Source of the DNA: Proales similis | Taxonomy: Eukaryota; Rotifera; Eurotatoria; Ploima; Proalidae | Assembly: GCA_019059635.1 (NCBI GenBank) | Contig: JAGVRJ010000014.1 | Coordinates: forward strand, 310,001-374,000 | Reading direction: 5' to 3' | DNA length: 64,000 nucleotides | Part shown: in pieces, positions 34,601-48,631 of the stretch | Position numbering within the stretch: the stretch's first letter is position 1 | Layout: every line of letters starts with the position of its first letter | The notes under the pieces: generated by a model | Seen by the model: only the letters and a program-made list of their open reading frames with translations | The model's database searches: none | Told to the model about the DNA's origin: nothing | Translations under genes and position numbers: made by a program

Positions 34601-37182
34601 ACTCGTATCCGGTCTGATAGTTTACACATCGTTCTGTGTTGTTAACATCACACTCGGCGTCGGCGCAATGATTGATCGGCGTCTCGCAATAGCGCCCGGT
34701 GAAGCCAGTTTGACAAACGCACGTGTAACTGGCGCTTGTCTGGTTCGATTGGCAATAGGCGGTTTGAGTCGGAATGCACGAAGCTTTCAGACACAAGTCG
34801 ACGGTCTGCTGACAGAGCGGACCCGTGAAGCCGCTCGTGCAAACGCACCTGAACGAGCCCGGCGTGTTCACACACTCGGCTCCATTCTTGCACGCAGCGC
34901 TCGCCAACTGACACTCATCGATGTCGTCGTCGCAAGTCAAATGGTTCGTCCAGCCCGGTTCACACTGTTTCGCCATTTGATCATTGTGAATTGCAAAGCT
35001 AAGCGGCTCTCGCTTACATGACAAACGTGTCCATCAGGCAGGTTTTGGCAAATGCCGTGCACGCAAGGCGACGAGCTGCAGAATTGTCTGTCGCACCTGG
35101 GCCCCGTGAAGCCTTTTCCACACCAACGTTGAGATGAACTGCTGTCGATTAGGGGAGAGCAAGGAGGGTACCTGGTGCACATGAGCACTTGTAGCCGGTC
35201 GCCTGGTCAATACAAGTGGCTCCAAACAGGCACGGATTTGACTCGCAGGCTTCGACGATGACCTCACAGAAGCGGCCCGCCCTAAGCGGAGGACAAATAC
35301 ACTCGTAGCCGAGCTCGTTGTCGTCTTTGGCAGCACAAGTGGACGATAGAGAGCAGTTTGAGTCGAGGCATGGATCGATCGGCTCAGTGCAAAGCGGCCC
35401 GGAGAGGCCACGAGGGCACTGGCAGTCGAACGTGCCCATCATTCGATTTGTGCAGGTGGCGCCGTTTGCGCACGGGTTCGAATTGCACGGGTCGACAACG
35501 AGCTCACACAAAGGACCAGTGAAACCGGCCGGACAGCAGCATTGGCCGGCCCAACAGCTTCCGCCGTTCCTGCAGCCAGGCGGATCACTGGCCGGACACT
35601 CGGGATCCAGTGATGGGCTGATCAGGCGCTGATTGCACTGTGGATATGGACCCCAGCCGCTCTTGCACTGAATTTGGCCAAACTCGTCGCATTGACGGTG
35701 ACACTCGCACGAGTCGACTGCTCGGCACTCAATCGAGCAGTCGGCTCCGTATCGATTTTCGCCACAGCTCAGTGCTAGCTCGCAATATTTGCCCTGGTAT
35801 CTGCCAGACACAATTTATGTTCAGTTAAATGGAATTCGATTCTAAAGCCATTCAGATTACCCTCTTTTGCAAAGGCATTGGCCAAAGCCGGACGTGGCGT
35901 TTACGAGGCAAAGGGCTCCGTTCGAACAAGGGTTCGGATCGCATGAGACGATTTGATCACAATTGGCACCACCGAAGCCTAGCAGTCAGCTGCCATTAAT
36001 ACCAGACTTGAGGCGACTGGTCTGCAAGAGGGTGCATACCTTGCTGACAGCAACAGGTCGGCACGATGTTGTTCGAGTACTTGAGCTGATTCAAGTAGCA
36101 GAAGCCGTTTCCAGAGCAGAGTTCGCCTTTGAGAGCTGATTAGCGAATGCGAGGCGTGGAGGCAGTAGTCGACTTACGGTCGGAGATGGGACAAAGGCGA
36201 AGAGTGGGATCGCGACGAGTGCAGCTCGTCTCCGGCTCGATGAAGCCAGGCTTGCACACCTTGGCGCCCGTGAGTGCATCACAGGTGTAGTGGCCTCTTG
36301 AGCAGCTGTCCTGCGGCACGCATCGAACATTGCAGCGCTCGGTAAAGTAGTTGTTGCTGCATTTTAGCGATACGCTCAGCGAAATGCTCGATTCGATCGA
36401 TTAGACGGCGATCAGCAAGACAGGCGTTTTCTGCTTACAAGGTTTCAAACGACTCCGAACGATGGATGCCAGGAAGCATGTTGAACTCTTTAGGGCTGGC
36501 CGACGAGTCGATCTCAATCGCGTACGAGTCGATCAATTTGTTGTGCCAAAGGCGAGGGCGCAGCATTCGGTCGGAGCTGTCGTCCATTGCGAACAGCTTG
36601 ACCAGCAGTCTCGGCTGAGTTAAAACACGAGGTTGGATTGAGCTCGAAAGGCATGAATGCAGAACAACAGACCTTTGTGTTGAATGGCCACGCGAACGTG
36701 AATATGAACGGTCGGGCGGCCTGCGGGTTCGACGAGGCGAACTCGAATGTGTTGCGATCTTGAATTGAACTCACGAGCGTGCTTCCCAACTCACAGCTGT
36801 CCGCGTTTGCCACCTCAGCCCTTCGAGCTTTGTATTTGACCCGACAGGGCGCGTCAACAGGTTGGTGGTGTCTTACGTGCGGTCTGACCGATCAAGGCAG
36901 ATCTTGATGCTGACATCGCATCGCGCCGGCAGCCGAGCGCACTGGGCATCTACAGAATAGCTGTCGCAGCATTCGCCTGTGTAAAGAGCTCCGCTCGGGT
37001 TTGTGAAATTCTTCAGCTCGACGGTGAGCACAAGATCGGCCCGGCCCAGGCTCAGCGATTTAAGCTTGGTTGCGTTTGCTTTAATTTGGACGCGAAAAGG
37101 AAGAGAGACAAGGGCAGTGACCTGCTCGGACACGACTTACAATAAATAGAAGAAAAAGAAGAAAAGTGGACGCAGTCCGCAT
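25616..37182 (-). CDS. Giant DSL-domain (Notch-ligand-type) membrane protein with about 40 EGF repeats
   Basis: Multi-exon gene, about 3,200 residues by estimate. The first ten exons, all phase-consistent, are 37141-37182 (signal peptide MRTASTFLLFLLFI), 36877-37064, 36673-36820, 36439-36614, 36178-36374, 36040-36126, 35861-35978, 35172-35800, 35018-35112 and 32694-34964. Exons 2-4 encode an MNNL domain (VELKNFTNPSGALYTGECC, SCELGSTL). Exon 5 encodes a DSL domain (CSNNYFTERCNVRC, RGHYTCDALTGAKVC). Exon 8 holds a second DSL-like unit (RYGADCSIECR, CDEFGQIQCKSGW). About 40 EGF repeats follow to about 30430, many with the calcium-binding DxxEC start. Then come diverged repeat modules (about 26050-30400), a transmembrane helix (about 25910-25985) and a tail of roughly 77 residues. 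Known Delta/Jagged ligands have 2-16 EGFs. Exon ends between 26000 and 32600 are only approximate. A Notch-binding role is inferred from MNNL-DSL. Confidence 0.82.
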
Positions 37183-38993
37183 TTTTGCCAATGTCAAGTG
37201 AGGACTCAAGTGGCCTCAGCAGTTTCGCTTGCGGAGCTTTCTGCTTCGCAATGATGCAACGAGATTCGGCTTAGAACTGCGTCGGACACGCTCTCTAATT
37301 GCTGCGAGTGACAATCGGTCACAACGGTGACTAATTCAAAAATAATCAACAAAATACAAGATTCGCAATGAAAACAAACACAAGTGCGCCCGACGCGAGC
37401 ACCCGGGCGCCGCACGCGCTCCTAGCTCTCGTCCCTTGTTATGCAATCACAATCAATTGGTTTGAAAATTTAGTTTGTAAACTTGCTCGGCTTCCAATTC
37501 ATCCATTTTGTAATTCACGAATGCCCTAATTTGCTATTCATCATCATGATCGTCATCACAAGCAGCAGCATCTCAAGTTGGAGCCGCATTAGCGTCTTTA
37601 TCAAGTGTGCCCCATTTTGAATGCGCCCTAAGACGAAACAAAAGTTTGATTCATAAAAATAAAACAATTAGAACGCTGAGTTTGGCCACGGCTCGCTCGC
37701 TCATGCATTGGCCGACTCGAGCTATTCTATTAAGTCACATCACACAATTGGTTTTGGACTCGGCTAAACTGAACTCCACGTGAGAGCGATCGACCACTGC
37801 ACGAAGCGTTGTGTTGGCGGCGGGAACACTGAGTGCTCAAGCGAGCACGCAACACTTACACAAGATCGATGATGGACAGTCCCGATTTAGCGCTCACGAA
37901 TCGAGAGAATTTCAGTCCAAAGTGCAATCACAACGCTCGTGTGTGTGTGTGTCAGGAGAGCTTGTCCAAATCAAATGGCTCATAATTATTGAATCGCTTG
38001 TCCGATTCCGCTACAATGAGTGAATGCTGAAATAGGCGCGCGTGTGTGTGCTGGAAATGGGTTCTCAGACAGAGAATCGTGAGACCGGCCGAACAGGAAC
38101 GAAGGGAGCGACCGATTCATTGGAATGAACTCTCGAATGTGTCTAGGTCAAGAGCTGGCCGATCAGATGCAAGCAATGCTCACTGGTCTAATTAGCCGGC
38201 GGTGGCGTGGCAGCATCTCCTCTCTAATTGCGCTCAATCAACTTGCGGTCTCAAGTACGCTCATGAACTTGCTCGGCTCTTAAGACGCCGCTCGGCGGCC
38301 AGTGCCAGTCGAGAGAAATATTTGACGACAAGACGATTCTATTCAAAAATGCCCAATTTTATTCGACTAATTGAAACATAATAATTGATGATCGAAAAAA
38401 TGCCGTGCCGGCATTTCGGCTAAACACACATTCAAACTTGGACAAATGGGTAGGACAGACAGACATTGACAGACAAGCGTTGGCTGGTTCGATAGACGAC
38501 TCAGCGGCCGGCTCGTTTGCTGGGCTAGACAGACACACACACACACGCACTCACGCCAAGAGTATAAATATATGCTGTTGAATTTGTAGAAAATCCCAAT
38601 AAACAGAAGACAAGTAAAAAATAGAAGAAGAAGAAGGTGATCAATTGAGAGAAGAGACGAGTAGAGAGAGAGACAACATGAACTGATTAAAACTCTAAAG
38701 TGAGAATCGAGCAAGTTTGCTGTGGGCAAATGCGTTAGGTTATGCGACTGTGCAATAATAACATGCGACTTGATGCTCCGGCCAGATGCTTGAGTTGGTC
38801 GCTCGAAATTCTCGTTTAATGCGGCTCACAATTGAATGTTTTGACTTTGGCTTTTTGTTTTGTTTCACTCTCAATGAACGAACGAGTTCAATGAAAGCAG
38901 AGACACAGATTGACGAACAAATTGACTGACTGGCTACTAAAGTAAATGACGATTAAATTAAATGTTGACTCATTTAAATCGCAGCTGCAGGTC
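37183..38993. other. 5' flank of the giant DSL gene and TMEM184 3' UTR
   Basis: 1.8 kb without coding patterns. Several TTTATT sequences near 38356 and beyond would read as AATAAA on the minus strand and could end TMEM184. Short CA and GT runs occur at about 37940 and 38530. Confidence 0.45.
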
Positions 38994-40958
<1,965 letters not shown>

Positions 40959-41716
40959 GTTCTAAGATGCTGCTGCTGTTGCAGTTGAGATCGCGACTAA
41001 TTTTAGGCGAATTGCAAGCGAATATTAGTTGGTGCGGCCGTCGCAAGGGATTATGCTTGTGCGCATTCATAATTTATGTTCTCGTGGCAAATCAATGGCA
41101 GCTGTCGCTGCTATTATGTCACGCGCAGCCTTTCACTGTCTGATCTCGACATTCGAGATAATCTTGAGTCATTTCGCTCGCTGACTCCACACACCCGAAT
41201 CGACACCCTCCCCCCTCCCCGTCCGTCCCTGACAAACAAAGTCTAGTCTAGTGCTCTCTCTCTGTCTCTCTATCCGCTTTTGCTCTCCATTTCACTCTGG
41301 TCGGACGCTAACGGTCGATTCTATTCGACTGATACTGCTTTTACCTTCCCTTCTATTCTATTCTCTTGCTCTGCTTGTACAATCCGGAGTGGAAATATCA
41401 CGCCCTTCACGACCAAAGGCTTGAAATGGCCAAATGAGTTTACTTTATTAATTAGACGAAACACGATTTAAGGTTGGGCTGGTTCTTCGTCGATTAGCTG
41501 CAAGCCGAGCAGCCGAAGAAAGAGAAGAAGAACAAGAGAGAGAGAGAGGAGAGAAGACGTAGATAGGCAGGAAGCCAGTCTTGACTGGATTCTGCTTGAC
41601 TTTCTAATGAAACAATGCATCCCACTAGGAATAGGCCTGCCTCTCCGTTGGTTGTATTAAATAAGAAATGATGCAGACAAAGCGCGCGAGCTGAGAACGT
41701 GCCGACGAGGTAGACT
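40959..41716. other. TMEM184 promoter region and DNAAF1 3' UTR
   Basis: 758 bp without genes. A minus-strand AATAAA (TTTATT near 41443) could end DNAAF1. Short CT and GA runs at about 41258 and 41541. Confidence 0.45.
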
Positions 41717-43333
41717 CTAGTCGAGTGCGTCGAACTCATCGCTTTCTTCAATTTTCACAGCAGACAAATCAAGTGCGTCGACTCCCTGCTGCTGCGACTC
41801 GAGCTCATCATCTTGGCCGATGATCTCGACGAGCGTCTGCTTTTGTTTGGCCTAGCACACAAGCGAGAATATACAATTGAGCACACACAATTGAAATAAA
41901 TAACAAGCAAAGAGGAGCGTCTACCTGATTGCGGTCCGGAGCGGGCGTCTCAAGGTTGGCGGCGCGCTCGTCTAGTTGAGCTGAATCCAGGTCTTGAATG
42001 AGCAGTTGACTTTTGATGTCTGCTGCGGCATTTGAATGCGATTAGAGAGCGGCAAATGCGGCAAAGAGCACTCACCTGAAGACGCCTGCTGGTCCGACGA
42101 GATGACTGCTTGACTGAATATGGACGCTTGCGGTCTATTGTTTATTTTCACTTCGATCAGCTCGTCGCTGGCCGCCTGCTCGTCTTCGAGTGCGGGCACT
42201 TGATCTGTCGAGTCTTGTCGGGTCTCGCTCGACTCTTGTCCGGTCTCGACCAGACTCGACTCCGATCGGCTATTCTCGGCCAAGTGACGATCTCTCCTCT
42301 CCAGCAGACCTGTTGCAGAGTATAAGGATGACTCGTGTCAGTTCTGGAGGCCAACACCACTCACTGTTCACGCTGTCCATGATCTTTTTCCTCTCGGCGT
42401 TGTCCCACTTCTGGCGCTCTTCTCGCTCGGCCTCTCGTCCACCGCGCACCCTTTTACCCACTCAGTCAGTCCGCGTCTCGTTTCGTCATTTAGCTTCGCT
42501 TACCAAGCTTCGGCGCAGGCTCGATCGCGAGGAAACACAGGCCGATCGTCCAGATATCGCAAATCTTTCTAGTTTCATCGTTCGGCGCCGTTTAATTTTT
42601 TCTCTTTTGCAAATAAATGGACGAGACAATTACAATTCGAATGGTGAGCGTCTTTCTGTAGTCCTTGATCATCTTGACCACCGGATTGCCCATCAGATTG
42701 AGAACGTGCTTGATTGCGTTTGCGAGTGAGTGAGTGCATGAGTGAGAAACAGTCGACCAACCAGATTTTCCATGCGCTCGAACACGCCGATCACATCGGG
42801 GTCGTCGATCTGGTTGTGCGACAGATCGAGACAGGTGAGGTGGTGACAGTCGACCAGGTGCTCGAGATCGTTCGCAGTTTGAAGTCGATTGTGAGACAGA
42901 CTCAACGAGTTGAGCACTGGACAGCAGCTCAAGTTCTCTATTTTCTCAATCATGTTGTTGCTCAAGTTGAGTGTGTCGAGCAGCTCGAGCGGCTCCAGGT
43001 TCTCTATTCTCCTGATCAAGTTGTGATGAAGATAGAGACAGCGCAGCATCTTCTGGTTATCCAGATTCTCGATCTTCTGAATGCCGTTCATCTCCAGCCA
43101 CAGGCATTTCAGGCCCGTGTACTCGTCCAGATTCTCAATCACGTTGAAGCCTGTGAGAGACAGACAGAGGCAGAGAGAGAGAGAGAGATAGAGAGAGAGA
43201 GATTAGTGTCGCTCAGTCGATGGAGGCCAGCTGGTCACTTGCCTTTGTAGTGCAGATAGAGCTGGTCGTTGAGGCTGGGCGTCAGATACAGCTTGAGATC
43301 TTTGCAGTGTTTGCGAAGGAACTCTTTGGTCAT
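41717..43333 (-). CDS. DNAAF1: Dynein axonemal assembly factor 1 (LRRC50-type)
   Basis: Leucine-rich-repeat protein needed for cytoplasmic preassembly of axonemal dynein arms. Exons in gene order: 43243-43333, 42762-43150, 42634-42708, 42504-42568, 42365-42450, 42076-42309, 41925-42022, 41717-41851, giving 390 residues. The start [19 protein letters not shown] and [20 protein letters not shown] match the family. SDS22-like LRRs follow, then the LRR cap [19 protein letters not shown] and a coiled-coil-prone [19 protein letters not shown] segment. The acidic C-terminal region is far shorter than in human (725 residues). Intron 1 has a GC donor (AAAG|GCAAGT). The presence of this gene implies motile cilia or flagella in the organism. 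Confidence 0.93.
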
Positions 43334-44203
43334 TCTGTTCATAAAGTCAGACAGTCAATTGAGTCATTTTAGCGAACAAATCAGAAACGAAGAGACCTCG
43401 GGCCAGAGAAGACGCTCTCCTGCTCTTGTCTCTTGTCTTGCTCTTGTCCATTGAGCTGCTGCTGCTGCTGCTGCTGCTGATTTGTGCCTATCGCGCACAT
43501 TGGCTTGCTGCTCTCTGCTTCGATCATTTCTATCGTCTCTGGTTCCGATTTCAAACATTCATTGGATTTCGGCGCGAGAGGCCGAACTCGTCGCCATGGC
43601 AATCGCTTCACTTGGCCTCAACCAAAATATGCGGCATAAACAAACTCGAACACGAGCGCGCTGTATTCGGCTATAGCAGCGAGCAATTTAAGCTACGAAA
43701 AAGAATCGCTCATTTTAAAAACGCTCTATTTCACTTTTCACTGACCGCACCATTCGCCGCCATAAGTCTAGTCATGCATTCCATTTTCGTTCATTTGCTT
43801 CCAGTCTGTTGCTGCTGTTGTGGCCAGCTCAATCCAAACGACCAGCCTCAAAGTGTTCCGACAGTCGAAGATCGATTTTCATTCGAACTTGACGGTTCGA
43901 TCAGCCAGCGAACTATCAAAACAGACCAATTTAGTCGATTTGGTCGAGCTCATCTCTGGCCAACAGTGAGCTTTTTTCGACTATTTGTTTATTGGAGATG
44001 TTTGTTTATGAGATGGCATTCATTTCGCCTGACAAGCCCTTCGAGCATTCAATCTGGCTGAAGGAGCGAGCTCTGGTTCTGGTCTGATTTATTGCCGAAT
44101 CGTGTATTTAGATAATCAAGGCGTCGCACCGAAGCATTAGAAGCAGCCAGAAGGAGTCGAATGTTATGTTAGCTTTGTGTCGTTGCGTTGGTAGTTGCCA
44201 TGC
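43334..44203. other. Divergent promoter region, DNAAF1 and the acidic-protein gene
   Basis: 870 bp between two head-to-head genes. It contains a (CTG)n run at about 43457-43480. A 211-codon plus-strand frame over this region begins at TTG codons and has no similarity I recognise; it is not called. Confidence 0.4.
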
Positions 44204-45404
44204 ATGTCGGGGCATGCAATTATGAGCGATTATGAATGGAGTAAGGACGAATACGAAGGAGGCGGCAGTAGCAGCAGAAGCAGCAGCAACACAGTTGACG
44301 AGGACAAGGGATTGCACGAGCAAACACACCGCATCTCGCATAAATTAGCTCACACATTACGCGAACAAGATAGCGATCGCTTCATACACATATACGACCG
44401 GATACCTGCTCACTACAGCCTCGAACGAGTAATCAAGCAGAACGCGCCGCCGCTGCCACCTCGCTCTCTAACTCTTATCACCAATTCGAACGCAACTTTA
44501 GATTGAGGAGATAAAGGAGCGCGCCAGACAACTGAGCGAACTGGCACTCAGCGAGTTTGAGTCGATTTGTGCGTCGGTCGCATGCGACTATTATGCCACA
44601 ATGGATGAGCGTGCTTCGGAGGCAGGCAAAATAACTTTGAACAAGGCGCTGGTAGACAACGGCGGCCTTCAGCTACCGCGGCTCAGTCACGTGAGCCGTG
44701 ACGGCTACATAACCAACCAGCGCTACCAGACATACAAAGACAACGAACGGAGCAAGTCACAGCTGACCTCTTGCTACGACGAGGCCTACCAGGTGCGCGA
44801 GCTCGACGAGGACGAGCAAGACGAACGCCGTCAGACTCGAGCGGTACAGCATGGCCAAGCTGCGGCGGACGTGGACGATTTTGAGGACGGCGCCTCGTCG
44901 ACCAGCTCCATCGGACAGGTCATTCAGCACAGTGTGGTCATTGACATGCCGGACGACATCGACCAGCTTCTCTCGGCCGACATGCAGCCCAGATCGGAGA
45001 ACAAGTACGAGCAAGAGGAGAAGTTGCTGCGAAATCTAAAAGACGAGTGTAAATACGGCCCAAGCAGCAGCAACCACTGTCCTGCCGCCACCGCCATCAA
45101 CTCAGATGCAATGCAGCAAACAATGAAAATGAATCGTCTGCGACAGTCAATGAGAGGCGATTTCAGCGCCGATGCAGCCGACGACGACTCGAGTCTTTTA
45201 CTCAACGACCTGATGACTCATTTGATCGATAATCAAAGTCGCTCGCAACAGGCCGCCGCACCCAGTGGTCACAGCAAGCTTCAGTTCAACAACTACGTGA
45301 ATCAAGTGGACGATTTGGTCGACTTGAAGCTGACCAGCAGTCAGAGCAACCACAAGATGCCGATCGACTCGCACGGATCGAGCTTGACCAGCTCGAGTAA
45401 GCAA

Positions 45405-45445
<41 letters not shown>

Positions 45446-47537
45446 AGATGATGATGACGACGATCAAGACGACGACGCAGAAGAAGACGATCAAGACGCA
45501 GCGGTACGACAACGAAGCAGAGTGGCCGAGGAGATTGAGCTCAAAGAGATAAAGAGAGAACGCGGTCTCGAGCAGACCATCGAAGAGTTGAGCGAGAGCC
45601 ACGTCAAACAGGCGTCGTCGCTGAGCAGAGCGGACGAGAGCGCTCCTTTGATCGGCGCCAGAACCAACATGCAACAGGGACTCAAGTATTACTCGTACGG
45701 CTCATACGACCCGTTCAGGACCGAGCCGAGTCAGAGTAAAGCTCGCGCGAAAAAGAGCCGCGCTCGGCCTGATGGCCAAATAGTCGAAGATCGAAGCGAG
45801 TACAGCAAGCATTATGACGACGATCTTAACCGTCTGCTCGAGTTCATAAACTCGGCCGACGGCAAAGACAGCGACAAGTCCAAGCGGGCCAAGCCGAACA
45901 AGAAGAACAAGAAGAACAAGAGCGAAAGCAAATTTCCCGCAAACGTCGAATCAGACTCGACCGACGAGGCAGAGCAAGAGATTACAATCGCCGCTCCTGC
46001 TGCCCCCATGTCGCCAGGCAGTCAGATTGTAGTGGCCGCCGCAGGCGTGACCACAGTCGTGCCCTCCGTCTCCGAGCTAAACGACGATCTGCTCGACCAA
46101 GAGGAGTTTGTGACAGTCAAAGGACGCAAACAGCGCAAGTCAAAGCCGGTCCAAGCCAAGACAGCACCGAGCTCTGTCTCTAGTTCACAGCCGGTCCCCA
46201 CCAATGCCAAGCGAACTTCGCCGATTGTCGCCGGCAGAAGCCAGCGTAAAGCAATAATAACATCGCCAATGTCCGAGTGCAAGACTGCGACCCCAGCTGC
46301 TCACGTTGGAGTGGCAAAGAAAACATTGGTCGAGAAGAGAGTCGCCGAGCCAGATGTTGTGCCGACAGACTCGTTTCCTCCGCTTGTTGCCGAGACAGTC
46401 AAGTGCGAGAGCGCGATAGCCGAGAATACTACAGTGCATCTAGAAACGACCAGCAGCCAAGTGGCAGTCGCTTGTGAGCAGGAGGCCACTCCGACCCTTG
46501 CTCAGACCGATGCTGCTTGCGAACCAAGTGAAGCAGTCAAGAGCGAACCAGTCGCCAAAAAGAAGTCGGTGATTTTCTTGGCCCAGTCGATGAGAGCGCT
46601 TGAGCATGCCGAGCCGAGCGGGATAAAGTTCGGCTTTCTGGAATCCTCGTGTTCATCAGGCGACGAAGAGGTGACCAGAGCGCCCAAAGCACCATCGAGC
46701 ACAGCTCCGGCCAGACTCGATCAGATCACGTTCATGGACTCGGCGCGCTCGTCTGATAGCAGCACGGTCAAGTCGCCGGGCAAAGAAGAGCGGCGCAAGA
46801 AATTCACCAAACACAAGTCGGCAGTGTCCTCTTCGTCGTCGACCTCGGCCCAGTCCCAACGGGCGGTCTCGTCCTCGTCGTCCTCGTGCGAAGAGACACC
46901 ACGATCAAGGCCAAGCAAGAGCCGATTGAGCAAAATAGTCGAGGATCGCCAAATGCTCGAGCAGGAGGTTGTCGAGGTGGAGACAGGTGGCCCTGTAATG
47001 CCCCCAAATCCAATGTACTTCTATCCGCCAGCGCCGATGGCCGGTCCCAACCCCGCCTTTAGCCTCTACCCGTATCCTTACGCAACTTATCCGACATTCT
47101 ATGCGCCACCCAATGTACCATTCTACCCGATGAGCATGCCAGCCGCTGGCGCGCTGGGCGAGGCTGTTGAGACCGCCGGCCCAGAAATGCAGTCTAATGC
47201 CAACTATTCGCCTTCATCGACGCCCACGCTTGAGAACAACCCGTTGCCAAACAGCGAACAGCATCTCCCAGTGCCTCAGTTCGCTCAGGCCGCGATTCAT
47301 TACGCCATGTTCCAGCCAGCGTTCACTGGCGCCTACCCGGACGGCTTCGGCTATCGGGCGCCCGCCTACCCGATCGAGGCCGGCTATCCCATTCACATGC
47401 CCATGCCTCATCTGCCCCCGAGTGCGATGCCACCGTTTTTAAATGGCCCGATTGGACCCTATCCGAACATGAACCCGATGGCCATGCCATCTCACCATCC
47501 TGCGCGATACCACCCTTCAGTCAACCCCAACAACTAG
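44204..47537 (+). CDS. Large disordered protein with poly-aspartate tract, unknown function
   Basis: Exons 44204-44428 and 44502-47537 (73-bp intron) give 1,086 residues; an in-frame ATG at 44222 is an alternative start. I do not recognise a domain. The N-terminal 110 residues look folded (IYDRIPAHYSLER, a helical IEEIKERARQLSELALSEFE). A stretch of Asp codons (about 45408-45480) follows, then a lysine-rich NKKNKKNKSE motif that could be a nuclear signal, a FVTVKGRKQRKSK motif, Ser/Thr-rich low complexity, and a Pro/Tyr/Met-rich C terminus (about residues 905-1086). The DDDLNRLLEFI plus lysine-cluster arrangement is faintly like FAM193-type proteins, but that is a guess. AATAAA at about 48269 is a candidate 3' end. 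Confidence 0.7.
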
Positions 47538-48631
47538 GCAGTCCGAGGCCTGCCTAATTCAACAAGGCTATTTGTAATCGTCACTCTTCCCCCCTCCTCC
47601 CAACCGCCTGAAGACTGAAGATCAGGAACACAAACTGCTCTAATTTGATTCTATTTTACTTTATTCTATTCTACAACTTCAAGCACGTTAAGTGGCCTTC
47701 AGCTGGCCCTTCCTTTTCACTTTTTTCATTTACGTTTCAATTGACCAAAAGCAAGCAGCAAAAGCATTGTTTGCACTTTACAGTTTATATCGGTCGCAGC
47801 ATTCGTGGCCACCACCCACTCAGCCAACACGAATCCAGCTTGTAGATGCGCACAATTATTTCTCTCATTTATACGCTCGAGAGCGTCCACTCTGTTGATG
47901 TCCGTCATCCATTTGTCTAGTTCTTGTCTCTCTTCTTCTTTGCGTTCGTCTGCTCGCTTGGTTCTAAATAGTTTAGAAGAAAGCCAGCGACAGCACCATT
48001 CAGTTCTCCTCTTGGCATCTCTCTATCTCTCTCTTTCTTCCCCTTCTCGCTCTTTCTTTCTTTTGCTTTGATTCTTTCCAATTGGATCATTCATTTGGCG
48101 CATCGCATTTTGCTACCGATACCGTTTGTCTGTGTTTGCTCGCATGATTTTTTTGTTTTTCCAACTCGAAATGCGTCACTTTGTTTATCGATAGTGCCAA
48201 GAGGCCATCACATTCGTGTTTATTTATGAAAACAAAAAAAAAAAGAAAACAAACACAAGCAGCAATTTAATAAACGTTTGGACCGCACTTGTCCACTCGA
48301 GTCCTGTTGCTGTATGCTGCACTCTCTCTCTGTTTCTAAATTTTTCAATATTCGCTTTTCTTTTAATTAAACGGACCAATTCGCCACCTCACACAAACAG
48401 AACAACAACCCAAAAGGCGCAAATGGATCGTCTGCTTTTGATTTGAAACAATTCTTAAATAAAGCAAATGAAACTGCAAATCGGCACAGAAATTTTCGCG
48501 TTTTATTTTCTCAACTTGGGAAAAGAAAATCAGAATGCATAAAATCGTTTCATCAATTGTGTATAAGAAGAGGGAATGTCGGTGAAAAAGTGACGACGAC
48601 GACGACTAAATGAATGAAAAATAAACGGCGA
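47538..48631. other. Convergent 3' UTR region
   Basis: 1.1 kb between two tail-to-tail genes. Plus-strand AATAAA occurs near 48269 and 48457, and TTTATT near 48502 serves the minus strand. No coding pattern. Confidence 0.5.

Noticed and set aside
30410-35021. Many long plus-strand frames opposite the EGF exons
   Set aside because: They are antisense shadows of Cys/Gly-rich EGF coding sequence and have no independent support.
25616-37182. The giant gene as Notch, Crumbs or fibrillin
   Set aside because: No LNR or ankyrin repeats (Notch), no LamG (Crumbs) and no TB domains (fibrillin) were seen, while MNNL and DSL are present at the N terminus.
43426-44061. 211-codon plus-strand frame as a gene
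   Set aside because: It starts on TTG and its hydrophobic start is a translated CTG repeat. It lies in a promoter region and has no recognisable similarity.
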